A stretch of 64,000 nt of DNA, from contig NC_018212.1 in NCBI RefSeq assembly GCF_000219625.1, positions 2,601,281 to 2,665,280 of the forward strand. Reading direction: 5' to 3'. Position 1 is the first letter of the stretch. Each line of letters starts with the position of its first letter. The stretch comes from Zymoseptoria tritici IPO323 (taxonomy: Eukaryota; Ascomycota; Dothideomycetes; Mycosphaerellales; Mycosphaerellaceae). The translations under genes were made by a program, and so were the position numbers. The notes under the pieces are model-generated. The model did not search any database. It was not told the origin of the DNA and worked only from the letters and a program-made list of their open reading frames with translations. Of the stretch, positions 32,022 to 44,061 are shown piece by piece.

Positions 32022-34156
32022 GTCTGTTAGTCCAGTCCGGACGCATCTCCTAGAAGAGGGCCCCCCTCGCGGAGGGCGTTTTGTCCGGAAGTACTGTCGC
32101 CGTCGTCTACGACGATCCTCGCGGCGGGAGCTTCTTGTAGAGGTCTAGCTAGTCCGCTAGGCGCACCGTCGCGTGGCGAAACTCAAAGTTCGACCGCCAG
32201 ATCCCTACCTTGTAATCTACGGCCGTACAGTACTCCCGATATGCTACGGCGACCACCTCCCGCCTCTCCTCCTGCCTCTCGTCCTCGACGAACGCCGTCT
32301 CCCCCTCGTCCCTATCCCGCCGGCATAGGTCTCGACTCTGTTATAAAAAGCCTCGCCACTCGTCGATTACGGTTGTTCCTATAGTCCTACGAGCGATGGC
32401 GAGGCATTTCTCGAAGTACTTCTAGAGACCTAGGTCGACCTCCCGTGTTTTCCGTAGGCTTTGCGCGCTTACGTAATAGTCCTCGGCGCTACCGGCGTTA
32501 TCGGCGACGTCCTAAACAAAGTTACACTAGAGGCGGTAATCCGGGTAGGTAGGGAAAATGCCTCCTACTCCCTCTACACTAGATACAGCGCCCGCCGCCG
32601 CAGGACGCTAGCGGAGCTGTAGGAGGCCCTCCGCACATCGGGCCTTAGCGCCGGCTTCGGATAGTTAGTAGCGGACGGTATAGGGCGGAGGGTTTTAACG
32701 TACTATAGGGCGGCTGGCGAGTATCTTCCTAAGAATCCGGCGTCCCTCTAGTGCTTATAGGAGGATCTAGTCCTCCTCTATTGCTTCTAAGAGGGTCTAG
32801 TCTTTCCTTAGTATTCTCCGGAACATCCGACGTCCCTCTAGTGCTTATAGGAGGATCTAGTCCTCCTCTATCGCTTCTAGGAGGGTCTAGTCTTTCCCTA
32901 GTGTTCTCCGGAACATCCGACGTCCCTCTAGTGCTTATAGGAGGATCTAGTCCTCCTCTATCGCTTCTAGGAGGGTCTAGTCTTTCCCTAGTATTCTCCG
33001 GAACATCCGACGTCCCTCTAGTACTTCTAGGTAGGTCTAGCCCTCCTCTAGCGTTCTCGGGAGGATCTAACCCTTCTCTGTCGCTTCTAGGTAGGTCTGG
33101 CCCTCCTCTAGCATTCTCGGGAGGATCTAACCCTTCTATATCGCTTCTAGGTAGGTCTAGCCCTCCTCTAGCGTTCTCTAGTCTGCTATTCCCCTCCGGA
33201 TCCGTAGGGTCCTACTCTCTCGCTTCCGCTACTGCTCCCGGTTCTCGACCTGTTATCTCGTCTATACTCTTACGGGAAATAGTCGATCTTAGGGTCCCCT
33301 TACTAGACTTGCGCTTCTATAGTAGTAGGTCCTTTAGTACCTTAAGCTACATCGGCCTCTGCTTCGGATACCTTTTTAGGTAACAGAATAAGGAGGCGGC
33401 CCTTACCTTAGCGACTACGATCTCCTCGGGCTCCCCGTTGCCGTCGTCGCTACCGTTGTCGACAGCGTCTTCGTCGGCGTCGTTTTCTACTACCTACCGT
33501 AGCGAAATAGGCTTCCGACGCTTCTTTAATAGCTGCTCGTCTTCCGGCTCGTTTTCTTCCCTGTCGCTCTCCGCCGGCTAGTCTTCCTTTACCCCGTCTT
33601 CTATAGTAGGTTTAGAGTACTTCTTTCGACAAGGAGAGCGTCGAAGGGGTAACGTTGCTAGGCAGCTCTATATGCGGTAGTCGTCCCGCTTTCGCTTTCT
33701 TCCCAACGTAGGAGCTGTCTCCTTACTACCCGCTCTGCCTAGTGCCGGCTGCGTAGAGGAGGGATACTCCGTATACGCCGGCGGAGGCGAGGAGGTCGCG
33801 CGTAGGCGTTGTTGTCCCCGCCTTTCCGCTCCTACTACCGACGAGATCCGTCGGTAGGCCTTCTCTTCGAAATATCGCGATATGTACTAGCGGACCTCCT
33901 TATTTATACAAGTCTCTATCTCTTTCTCTGTATGCGGCTTTAGTCGCTCCTTAGCCTAAGCCTCAGAGACGGCAAACGGTTCCCGAAGGCGTTAGGATCC
34001 TCGAGAGAGATAGTAGACCTTACAGCGGTCCTAGGCCTCGTTAGCGCGAACAATAACGAAGTCGTTCGCATCGCCGGCTTACTATTCGGTCGCCTAGAAG
34101 AGCGCGTCCAGGATGTCTAAGGGAATTCGCACTACTCTATCTACTTCGTCGAGCAT
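32022..34156 (-). pseudogene. ORFX, N-terminal and middle part: unrecognised gene split by Gypsy-1 (unit 1)
   Basis: Long minus-strand frame from ATG 34156, interrupted almost only by TAG and a few TAA. N-terminus: MLDEVDRVVRIPLDILDALF, then a charged middle with a likely nuclear-type basic stretch (GRKRKRDDY) and acidic blocks (DREENEPEDEQ, DADEDAVDNG). Next, 20-residue repeats (RSDREGLDPPENARGGLDLP, about 33185-33020) and three 30-residue repeats (TSDVPENTRERLDPP / RSDRGGLDPPISTRG, period 90 bp, about 33010-32740). One frame change near 32700-32750 (indel or unseen intron) leads into NPPPYTVRY and a conserved-looking globular part (GGIFPTYPDYRL, SAEDYYVSAQSLRKTRE, AVDYKVGIWRSNFEFRH) that continues past Gypsy-1 at 23604-23078. 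In total about 880 codons. No family known to me; not a RecQ-type telomere-linked helicase. Confidence 0.65.
32740..33190. repeat. Coding minisatellite in ORFX (90-bp and 60-bp periods)
   Basis: Three 90-bp units (left) and two to three 60-bp units (right), both multiples of three and both open in the ORFX frame; they share the AGAGGAGGxCTAGA core. The plus-strand 210-codon open frame over this array is its shadow. Confidence 0.8.
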
Positions 34157-35353
34157 CGTTAGTAAGTAGGCGGTTAGGAAGGTTACGGGAGGAGGCGACT
34201 ACGACAGATAGGACTACGGAGAATTCGATCGGGGAGGAGGCGATTACGGTAGATACGACTACGCTACGATTGCGACAAATGCGACTACGGAGGATTCGAG
34301 GAGGAAGGAGGCGATTACGCTAGATGCGACTACGCTACGATTACAATAGATGCAACTATAGAGGATTCGAAGAGGAAGGAGGCGATCGCGCTAGATGCGA
34401 CTATACTACGATTACGACAGATGCGACTACGGAGGATTCGAGGAGGGAGGAGGCGATCGCGCTAGATGCGACTACGCTACGATTGCGATAATAAAGGCTC
34501 TTCGGAGGATCGGGTTAATTAAGGCGGCTACAATATAAGAGAAGAGGTAAGGAGGAAGAAGGCTATAGGGAGGAGAATTGCGATTCGGTTCGTAACTCGT
34601 TAGAAACAGAATAGTTACGGAGAAGAGAACTCCGAAGAGGAAGATTACGAAGAGGAGGAGAGAGTACACGGCATAGGCAACGACAGCGTAAACTCGTAGG
34701 GATCATCCCTCTCCGCTAGGTTCGGCAGAAACCCTAAGCTAGGCCTAGGGTAGGGTAACAAAGCCTAACTAGACACGGTTCCTAGAGGTGCCTTAGTTCT
34801 CTCAGGCACGGATAACCCTCCGTGCTATCCAGCCCTCTACTTCGAAAGCTACGCCCCCAGCGGCGAGAACCGCCGTAGAGAACTATCCGCGAGAGCAAGG
34901 ACTTTTAAGCCGCCCTCTCCGAGCATACGAAAGAGCGAGGGACGCCAAACCCCGAATACAAGAGGCCTGGGCCCAGCGCGATGCCGTAGCCGGACAAGGA
35001 ACAGTCGAGGAGGACCTCAAGCGTTCGTAACAACACTTAAGCGAAGACTCGGGTCACATGCCACCGCCCTTAAGTAGGCGTGCGTAAGTAATCTCGAATA
35101 TAATCCATCTCACTTCCACTGTTTAAATTTGACAGCGCTGACATATACTATTCGCGATGGCGGCCATTACGGGCATTAAGGTGCAGGCGCGGTCAAAAGT
35201 TAATAGCTGGAACATCCTTAGTCGCACTTTAAAGCTTCCAGACCATACTTCATTAACTACCTTACAAAGCAACGTTTTACCGGCAAGTTGCGCGCATTCC
35301 TTTTTACCTCTACGGATATTCGTTTTGCGGATATCTTGGTCTGCTATTTCTTC
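34157..35353. other. ORFX upstream region with a 71-bp array and an unmutated end
   Basis: Contains four 71-bp repeat starts (GAGGCGATTACG and variants at 34237, 34308, 34379 and 34450); 71 is not a multiple of three, so this is not coding. From about 34690, and most clearly from 35040 to 35350, CA and TG are at normal frequency, so this end escaped strong RIP. Short open frames on both strands are not recognisable. Confidence 0.6.
34237..34500. repeat. 71-bp minisatellite, about 3.7 copies
   Basis: Period exactly 71 bp at 34237, 34308, 34379 and 34450; units contain repeated GCGACTACG blocks. It lies just upstream of ORFX. Confidence 0.85.
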
Positions 35354-35371
35354 TAGGGTTAGGGTTAGGGG
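35354..35371. repeat. Interstitial telomeric tract 2
   Basis: Three TAGGGT units ending GGGG directly before TTCATTGTACTTG. It marks the start of unit 2. Confidence 0.9.
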
Positions 35372-36288
35372 TTCATTGTACTTGTTTATATAGGCTAGTC
35401 TACCTTTGCACCTGATCTGGACTGAAGCCCCATCTAAGCCCTTGCTCCCGGCTCTTTTGGCCGTCTTCAGAGGGGAGGAAACAGACCCACGCTCCCACGT
35501 AAAGCGCCTCGCGATGCACGGCACCGCAGCTACTCCCAGCCCAACCACGTTTTACGGTGTCCTTTTCACCATCTCCCGAGTTGACCAAACCGCTAAAAAG
35601 AGAGACTACCGATGGGCTAGTCTGCATCCTAACGCAAAATATCGCTCCGGCAATCGCTTACCGTCTATCGTACCTTAGGTTTCCAAACCTCCCAGGTAAC
35701 GGACGAGGTGTGCGTCTCCTCATCCGCCCGAAACTGTAACCCTGTCTCGTTGAGGGGGAACATCCCGCTTCAAGACCGTCCAGTAGAGCTCTGTCCTCCC
35801 TCCGTCCAGCGTATCCACTATCGGAGACATTCGATTCCGATCGAGCTGCTTACACACTAGTCCACAAGTGCTTCCCGAACGGTTTGGGGAGTGCCGTCTT
35901 CCCTTCGGCTAGAATTCCTCCTCCAGCGATCGTCGTCGTCTACTCCTCTCCCCTACTACGCCGTCGCCTTCGCTTTCCTCTAAGCCTCCTACTGCTCTAC
36001 AGAGGTACCAGTTTTCTTCCTCCCGCTCCCCGGCTTTAAGAGGAAGCAGCCGCAGATCTAGGGTACACACCTCACATCCACCGCTGGGCCTTCCGGATAG
36101 AGTTGATCGTCCGGTACGGAGCCAGTCCGGGCCTCGCCAGTCGCCCACGTCTCCCACGTCGCAGCGCAGCCTTTTAACGTCCTACCGATCGGACGCCTAC
36201 TTTCATCTCGAGGGAAGAGACTCCTTTTCGATAGGGTAAACGCCCAATTTATCCTCGAGGGATGATCTCCGCTTTTGCGTCCCGGGTC

Positions 36289-36455
36289 GACGGAGCCACT
36301 TTACGTCCTACCCATCGGACGGAGCCTTTTTACGTCCTACTCATCGGACGGAGCCACTTTACGTCCTACTTATCGGACCGAGCTACTTTACGTCCTACTC
36401 ATCGGACGGAGCCACTTTACATCCTACTCATCGGACGGAGCCTTTTAACGTCCTA
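36289..36455. repeat. 29-bp tandem array in the LINE 3' region, unit 2
   Basis: About six units, one diverged, of the array described at 13073-13211. Confidence 0.85.
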
Positions 36456-36456
36456 C

Positions 36457-39400
36457 TTAGGACAGTGTGCACTAGGTCTGTGCCGCCGCTTCCTCCGCTT
36501 CCTCCTTCGCAGCTTCCTCCTTCGTAATCTTCGTCGAGATTCGCTCGAGGATCTCGTTGGCTCGCTCCTAGCATCCTGTATTTAGAAGGAAGTCTACCTT
36601 AGTAAACTTCGTGTTCGTAGTGCCCATTTTCTTATGCATCTTCTGCTTCGCCCGTCGTTCCTTCCTCGAGAGCCAGCTCGTCCTGTTTTCCCGGTAGCAA
36701 GTCTCGTGTCCTCGGATGAATTTGCTCGTATAGACGCAGAAACTATAGGTATAGAAGGTTCTACGCCGATACTAGAGGAAGCGCTTCTAGAAGGACTACG
36801 GCGCCTTTAAAAAGTAATCGGCTCCTCGTAAGTCCTACTTTAGGCGGCTTTCTTCCGGTATAATCCAGGTTAGGCTCCACTTCTTAGCCTCTTCGGCTAT
36901 ATCTTCCTCTCTCTCCTAGCGTAGGAACCGCTAGATAGAACGGCGGTCTTCGCTAAGGCTTCGGTCGCGAGGCTAGGACTCGGGTGTCTTACAGTACTTC
37001 TCGTAGAGCTTATCCTCCGTTAAGCGCCGGAAGAACGCTTTAGGTTTCTAGATTAGTAATCCCAACTTCCGTAGCGGACTTTCTTCCGGAGCGTACTTCT
37101 TTACGACCTAAAAGCTAGTTTTTAGTGCCTTAAATCGCGAGGGTAGGGCGGAGATTCCTAGGAGATTACGAGTAAAGTAAGGGTTAGAAGCATAACCCGA
37201 GATCTACTTCGTTAGCTTCGTAACGTCCTTAGTCGTCTCGTCCTAGAACTTAGGAGAGTCCTCGGCAAACGCCGCGAGGAGAGGCGCGCTATACTCGAAC
37301 ATCGGTGCGAGATACTGCTGATAGACTCGCAGGCGATGCGCGAAGCCCTAACCGTCCGCGTCGAAGGTTAGGAAGTCGCTTCGTTTCCCGGCCTATTCGA
37401 GCCGGCTCTTAAGGTGCCTCCTTAAGTCAATCCCTCGCGCCGTTATAAGAAATCCGAGGTAGGTATATACCTCTCTCCTCGGTACCTCTGTACTAAAGAG
37501 GTAGATCGCCTCCTACGAAGACGCCGGCGCTAGATAGGCGCATTTTTTAATGTTTAGGGCGATATAGTTAGCGGAGGACTAGCGCTCGAGGATCTGGATT
37601 AGTATACGTACCTCGTCTAAGTCGCTAGCGAGGAGAACACTATCATCGGCGAAGAACAGCGCACGAGGAATCGGCAGCGCCGCGGGCATTACGTCGGAAG
37701 AGCCGGCTAGGGCGAGTATCTTAGGTCGATTTAAGTCCTCGAGCAAGCTATCGATAAAGATGTTAAATAGATAGGGCGAGAGGGGTAAGCCCTGTAGAAC
37801 TCCCCTCGTCCGCGGAAACTACCGAGAAGCCATACAATCCGAAACGATAAAGGACTAGACGTCGAAAAAGCAGAGGCTCGTAATTAGAGCTAGCATATTC
37901 TCCGGACATCTCCGCCGGCGTAGAACGTCTGCGAGTAGTACATGATCTACGACGTTAAAGGCGGCTTGAAAATCGAGGAACACGGCGTATATAATCCGGC
38001 TCGATTCGAGGAGGGCGTAGACGACCGCGGCGTTCGTTATGGTAGAGTAGTAACTTCGAAATCCCGCCTAGTTAGGATGTATCCTCGCCTATGTCCTGCT
38101 ATTAAAGCGCTAGAGGAGTAGGCGCTTAAAGACCTTTCGAAACATCGTTACTAGCGAGATCGGACGAACGTTATTAGCGTCCTTTGCCGGCATCGTACTA
38201 TCCTCCCGTCGGGTCTTGTCCTTAACGACTAGACAGACGATAGTTTCGTTCTAGCTCTATAGCGTCTTACTATTCCGGAGATAGGAATTGTAGAGGGCGG
38301 CTAGGATCCGGAGGAAGCTCGTCGTCGCGAGGGTTTTTATTAGACGGATATATACCCTATCGTTTCCGCAGGCCTTCGTAGCATCCTAGTAGGTAAGCTC
38401 CTATATTATCTCGTCGATCGAGAAGGAGAGCGAGGCGGATCGATCGTCGATAGGAAACATCTCCTATACTAGGAGGGTCGCCGTCAAGACGAATCGACTG
38501 GCAAATCCCTCCGTTACCTTGTCGATTGCCGTTATCCCTCTTGCCTTCCCCGCTAGGGTCGGCACTAGCGGTGTATTCTCGTTCGCGCGGCGCTACGCTC
38601 TCTTATAGAGACGGACCGTCTTGAGCGTCCCGCTATCGGCGTCCGGATTCGGCTTCGCTATCGCCTTAAGACGCTAGTCCTTCTTCTTCTTACTACGGCG
38701 GCGTAGCTGCTTTAGCTTGCGAGTAGCGTTGTTATTATCCTCGGCTCGCTTTCGCTTCGGGTCTGTTATCGCCTTTCGAGGCCCGTCGTTCTTCTCTCTA
38801 CCTCTATTCTTCTTCTCTCCCTCTCGATCCTTCTTCTCTCCGCCTTAATCCTTCTTCTCTCCGTCTCTATTCTTCTTCTCTCCGCCTCTATCCTTCTTCT
38901 CTCTGTCTCTATTCTTCTTCTCTCCGCCTCCGTTACTTATATCCTCCACCTTTCGTCTACCTAGAGGACGATTTCGATAATGCGTAGAGGCGAGTCCTAG
39001 CACGGCTTCGCTTACCTACTGGCAGAGCGATACGATTTCCGCATTCCGCTTGTCTACATCGGCGCTTATATAGTATAGATGCCGTCGATGCCGCGCCCTT
39101 CTCTCCTAGCTATAGTAGAGCGCCTACGCCGTATCGTCGTCGTTTAGCTAGCTTATCGTATAGCGTCGAAGTTAATACAGCACGGCTAATCTACCTAGAG
39201 TACCTATAGTCGGGTCTAGCTAGAGGTAGAGCTAGTAGACATAGTCGGTATTTATCTTCTCCGTTAGTCGCGGTAGAGCTAGCGTCGCATACGGCAGCGT
39301 CCGGCGGACAAAGCAGTAGTTAGTCGTTAGTTGTTTCTTACATACGGCGTCCGCAATCGTAATCGGCTCCTAGATCGGTATTAGATAGGTTATCGCAGAG

Positions 39401-39944
39401 TCCTCGATCTATTGCGAGACGACCTTCCGTCTCGGAAGCAGCGACGCCTTCCCGCTCTAGAGAGACATCTTACTAAAGCGGACGTTAATATCTCCGAGAA
39501 CGACATCCGAGCCGGCAACCGCCTCGAGCGTAGACCGGACCTCATCCGGCTTCTACTTAGGGGGAAAGTAGACTCCGCTAATCGTTCCCCGGTCCGTTAG
39601 TAGGGTTATAGCGTCCGTCCTAATGATCTACGCCTCGCCGGTAAGCTAACTTCGCGCGCGTACTGTCCCTATTACTAGAATCCTATAGCCTAAGCGACCC
39701 TTTCTTAGCACCGTATCGGGCTTTACTGTAGTCGCAATTACGCGGTAATCCGCTTAGCGCTTCTTATGCTCGACGAACTAGGTCTCGACGATAAAGAGGT
39801 AGTCGAGGACGTCGTCGTTAATTAGCGCCGCTAGGATCGGCTACCTATTATCCCCTAAGCCCCGGATGTTAATATATCTAATCCTAGCATTCCTCCTAGT
39901 CTCGCGACCCGCGAGAGGACTCGCCTCCCCCAGATGCCTCTCGA
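36457..39944 (-). pseudogene. LINE ORF2 (endonuclease, RT), unit 2
   Basis: Counterpart of 13213-16700. Here the RT catalytic box reads FFADDSVLLA, with both Asp present. The stop TAA is at 36459-36457. Most TAGs are shared with unit 1, so much of the RIP predates the duplication; a few further changes separate the copies. Confidence 0.85.
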
Positions 39945-41542
39945 CTCTCTCTCTTAGAGGATGCTCCTCGAGTCTCTCTCTTCGAGCCTAGGCTATCCTC
40001 CCGTCCCGCCGGCTCCTCTTCTAGCCCCTGCCGTATTAGCTCGGCTTTAAACTCGTCAAAGACGCTAGCACTCTTCGCCTTCTACCGTACTACTTGCCTT
40101 TTGAATTTGTTATCGGCTTCTCGATAGCGATTAACGAACTCGCGGACCTAATCCGTAGACGATCTCCTAGGAAGGTTTATAGAGCAGGGTTAGAGTGGTT
40201 TCCGCTTACGGTCCGCTAAAGGAGAGGTCGGTTTCGTTCGTAGCTTCGGCTCTACAGAGAGAATCCGGAAGGTCTTCGCTTTCGGGGAGGGCGTTACTAG
40301 TTCGGCACGCGCGGCTAGGTCCGCGATCTACGGCCTCTACCGTCCCGACGAAGAGAACGGAAAGGGAGTAAGCTCCTTCGCCTTTATAGGAAAGGGCGTG
40401 TCCGGAGAGGGTACGAGGGGAGGAGGGACGGATACCGTAGAAAAGGGCGAGAGAAGGTCGTAGTCCTTACTAGGAAAGAGGTCGTAGGGTTGCACCTCGG
40501 GAGGAACACTCTTCCCTCCGCGCTTCTCCTTAATAGAACGGTACGGAAGACTCTTCCTCCGCCGTCTCTCCTTAATCGACTCCGCTCGCGCGTCGTTCCG
40601 GCTAGGCGGTAGGGCTCCGTTCGTAGCAGGTCTCGATTCCTTCTAGTGTTCGCTCGCGCCGTCTTTAGGTCTAGGAGGGTCCGGAGGATCTTTACTCGAG
40701 TAATAAGGAGGACCTTCGTCCGAGCGATGAGGAGGACCTTCGCCTAGGGTATATAGGAGGCGGTTAACCGATCGCTTTGTCTCCTTCGCCGCGCGGATTA
40801 GGCAGGCCTCGGCGTATTTCTAAAAGAAGGGTATCTATATAATAGGCTTCGGTATAGGGTCGACTAGAATCGCGGAAGGGTCGGTCTCTAAGACGAGGAC
40901 GGTAGGGACCATTAAGGGGATGTCGATAGAAGGCAGCCCGGTTAAAGGGATGTCGGTAGGGAGCCTCGTAGAAGGAATGTCCATAGAAGGAATGTCCGTA
41001 GAAGGAAGATTCGTCGACGGAATCTTCGTTAAAGGGATGCTCGTAGAAGGAAGATCTATAGAGACAATATCTAGGAACACGTCCTCCTTACGCCGGATCG
41101 TCTTCCTTAACCGACAATCCGCGGACGCAGTCTTAATCGAAGACTCGGACTCGAGTGCTCGCTTTGCTAGCGCGGTTACCGGCTCCTCTAGTCGATCTTT
41201 AATCTAGGTAACAAGCTAGGCCGTATCCTTACTACGGTTACGAAGCTAGTCTAGGATCGTTTGCGCTATAAGCGTAAGTCTCGACCGGCCGATTTCCGCG
41301 GTAACGCTCTTAATCTACGCCTTAATAGTACGCCTTTTGTTTGTACGACACTTCTTATACTCGAAGGTGCGGTAGTATCGTCCTTCCGTATCGGGATGTC
41401 TAGTCTTATTCCTTAGGACGCCAAAGTAGTCGATCTCGCCGCCGTACGGGATAATGCCCTTATAGAGCTCCCAGAGGGCGTCCGCAAAGGCCGTTAGACC
41501 TTCCTAGGGCCGTACTGCGCTCGTCGACAGTTTGGATAACAT
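39885..41542 (-). pseudogene. LINE ORF1, unit 2
   Basis: Counterpart of 16641-18298; ATG at 41542. The Pro/Ser/Ile/Asp repeat segment is open at 40835-41080 and differs from unit 1 at a few residues (for example MDIPST for IDIPST). Function not recognised. Confidence 0.6.
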
Positions 41543-43491
41543 CCGAAGGTTAGAGGGCAGAGAGGGCGACGCCGAGGGTAGAGGGGAGGAGGAAGCTACG
41601 AGGAACGTCGAGGGAGAGGTCGGCGAAGTAACGAGTCGGGATCGGTAGTAGGAGGCACTCGAAGGAGAGGGCAACCTAGGTAGAGAGTGCTTATAGATAG
41701 TTCGAAGTCTCTACCGTAGAGGAAAACTAAGGCTAAGAGCGTAAACGGATAGTAGCGAGGCTCTAGAGAGGAGGGAACACATCCGGCTCTTATAGGGCCG
41801 GGGTATAGTCGTCCTTCTTATAATCACGAGTAGGGTTAGCCTTACGATCGTCGATAGTTATCGTCGATAGCTATCCTCTTATCTCGCCGTCTACTAGGGT
41901 CTATAGCTTAATTAGAATCGTTATACTCGACGAGGTGGTAGTATAAAGGGCTACCCTCCCCTCCGTACTTACTCGTCCTACTCGTCGTCTCTTCCTCTAC
42001 TCCCCGGTCCGAGAATAGGCTATCCCCAGCATCGTTATATCGTCCTCTCTAGGCATCGTTATATCGTCCTTATCTCGATACTATCCTGTCCTGCTAGGCC
42101 TATATCCTCTTCATCCTCCCGTCTTCCTCTCCCTTCGCCTAGCTCGTCTCCGGTCTCGTCTGTTGCCTTACCGTCTCGCTTTCGAATCTCCTATGTCTAC
42201 GTCTTCTCCCTCCTCCTCCTCCGCCCTACTCTCGTTAATCTGTTCTCCCTCGTACCGTTCTCGTACCCGAGCCGTCCTCTATAGGCTGTTAAATCTACGT
42301 TAGACTCGCTATCCGTGTATTTTTGCTAACAAGGAGCTCGACGACGTAGTGTAGTGCTCTCCCGTCGTAGTAATTCCTGCCTACATTTAGTACTACCCCC
42401 TCCTTATTGGGCACCCGGTGGAAAGCGTAACAAAGCTGCACGTAGTAGCGCTAGCGTCGCAGGCTCTTATATCGTAGGACTTCTATGTCTATAGAGGTTT
42501 CTACGGTAGCTGTTCTTAAGCGTCGAGTAGGAGGTATAGGCCGCTTACGTGTTCGGCTGCTAGGTTAGCTCTCCGCCTATCCTAGCATTAGGCGAGAAAT
42601 CCGCCTAGCGGCAAGGTAGGCTGGAAATCCGCCTATCCCGGCATTAGGCGAGAAATCCGCCTAGCGGCAAGGTAGGCTGGAAATCCGCCTATCCCGGCAT
42701 TAGGCGAGAAATCCGCCTAGCGGCAAGGTAGGCTAGAAATCCACCTATCCCGGCATTAGGCGAGAAATCCGCCTAGCGGCAAGGTGGGCTGGAAATCTAC
42801 CTATCCCGGCATTAGGCGAGAAATCCGCCTACACCCGTAATCCGTAGCCGGCCTGCCCTAGCATCGTCTATATCGTAAGAAGGGTAGACTTTAGCTATAG
42901 CTCCGGAAAGCGATATAATCCGCGTTTAGGCGGAGGAGGTAGAGCAGTTCGCAGTGTAGGCTATAGAGGCAATCCTAGCGGAGGAGACGGCGAGGTTGTA
43001 GTAGAGAGGGAGGAGTCTCAGCGGGAAGTTCAGCGGTGCGCCAATTAGTCCTAGCGACCGGACACGGACCCTCCTTAGTTAATTAACTAAGGCGTAGGGC
43101 TTAGAGTTTGCGGTCGACTAATTAGAGGAGCCGGACGGGTCTAGAGCAGGGCTCTTTCGACTAGTGCTCTTGTTAGTGTAGTGGATTTAGTTAGTAGTAG
43201 TAGTTAGTACGGTTACCAGTTGGTTTAGTAAGCGATTTATCTGGTAGTACGAGACATATCCTTTACCAGTAACTAGTAGAAATAGTAGAAACGGCGACGG
43301 CGAGGTCTAGAAGTGCAGGCTGTAAGGGCTCGATCTACGGAAGTAGCAATCAAGCCGAATGCATCGATTTGCGTCCCTCTTATAAGGCTTCGGATCGATA
43401 GTATCGTCGCTGCCAAAAAGTCACATTTTGGCCCCTAAATAATAACTAAGAATAGCACACTTAGCAGTGGAGTTAGTATAGACCTCGCAAT
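41543..43491. other. Unit 2 leader, monomer array and first palindromic module
   Basis: Colinear with 18299-20246. No gene beyond the possible ORF1 extension. It includes the 56-bp array (42574-42832) and a palindromic module (palindrome at 43075-43090). Confidence 0.6.
42574..42832. repeat. 56-bp monomer array, unit 2
   Basis: Same array as 19331-19587, about 4.6 copies, with a few transition differences. Confidence 0.85.
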
Positions 43492-43496
43492 CTCTT

Positions 43497-43825
43497 TGTT
43501 AGAAGCACCTCGAGAGGGAATGTAGGCTTGCACCGAAAACAAATGGTTGTAGAATGTAACGAGTCGATTCGATAAGGAAGGGAATGGACAAGAGCGTCCC
43601 CCGAGGCTATGTACCCGCCCTTCGTGTTGCCAAATGCGTCCCTCCGCCCAGACCAGGCACCGGTCGCAGTCCGACGTCCGCTCGGGGGCCATCGTGCGCC
43701 CGTGAGGTTCGTCCCTCTACAGGATGTCCCAGTCTGGGCCAGATAAGATGGCACCGGTAATCTGTAGTGCCAGGATGGTCCAGGTTAGGACAGGTAGGGG
43801 GCGTCATCGTGAGGGTGTCCTCACA
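43497..43825 (-). repeat. Gypsy-2 3' LTR
   Basis: 329-bp direct repeat of 49969-50297; a handful of transition differences. Confidence 0.93.
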
Positions 43826-44061
43826 TTGCCCCCCTCCCCTCTCTGCAACTAACCTTAGTTGCGGTAGAAAATTCACAAGCTGTCAGCTGCCAGATGTCCC
43901 AATCTGGAAGGATTTGCGGGTCCGTGGCGTCGCCATATTAATTTAATTCTTCTTCTAAACTTTCTCTCTTCTTTACTAACTACCAAAAAGTAAGTAATCT
44001 AGGGTGGTGCTAGTATAGTCCAGTTTGGGTCCAGCAAGGCTAACATTAGCGCAGACACACT

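Larger units (their letters stand above)
35372..42832 (-). mobile_element. Telomere-joined LINE, unit 2 copy
   Basis: Same element and orientation as the unit 1 copy, offset by 23244 bp over its coding part. Less RIP damage: for example the RT box is still FADD. The 3' region (35372-36456) has more intact CA/TG than unit 1. Limits as for unit 1. Confidence 0.75.

Noticed and set aside
32751..33383. Plus-strand 210-codon frame with GGSSPP / LSLVFSGTSD repeats
   Set aside because: It is the reverse shadow of the ORFX coding minisatellite; the minus frame continues into non-repeated coding-like sequence on both sides, the plus frame does not.
35157..35393. Plus-strand 78-codon frame before the second telomere tract
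   Set aside because: It runs into the telomeric repeats (repeated Val-Arg from TTAGGG) and overlaps an equally open minus frame; no evidence of a gene.
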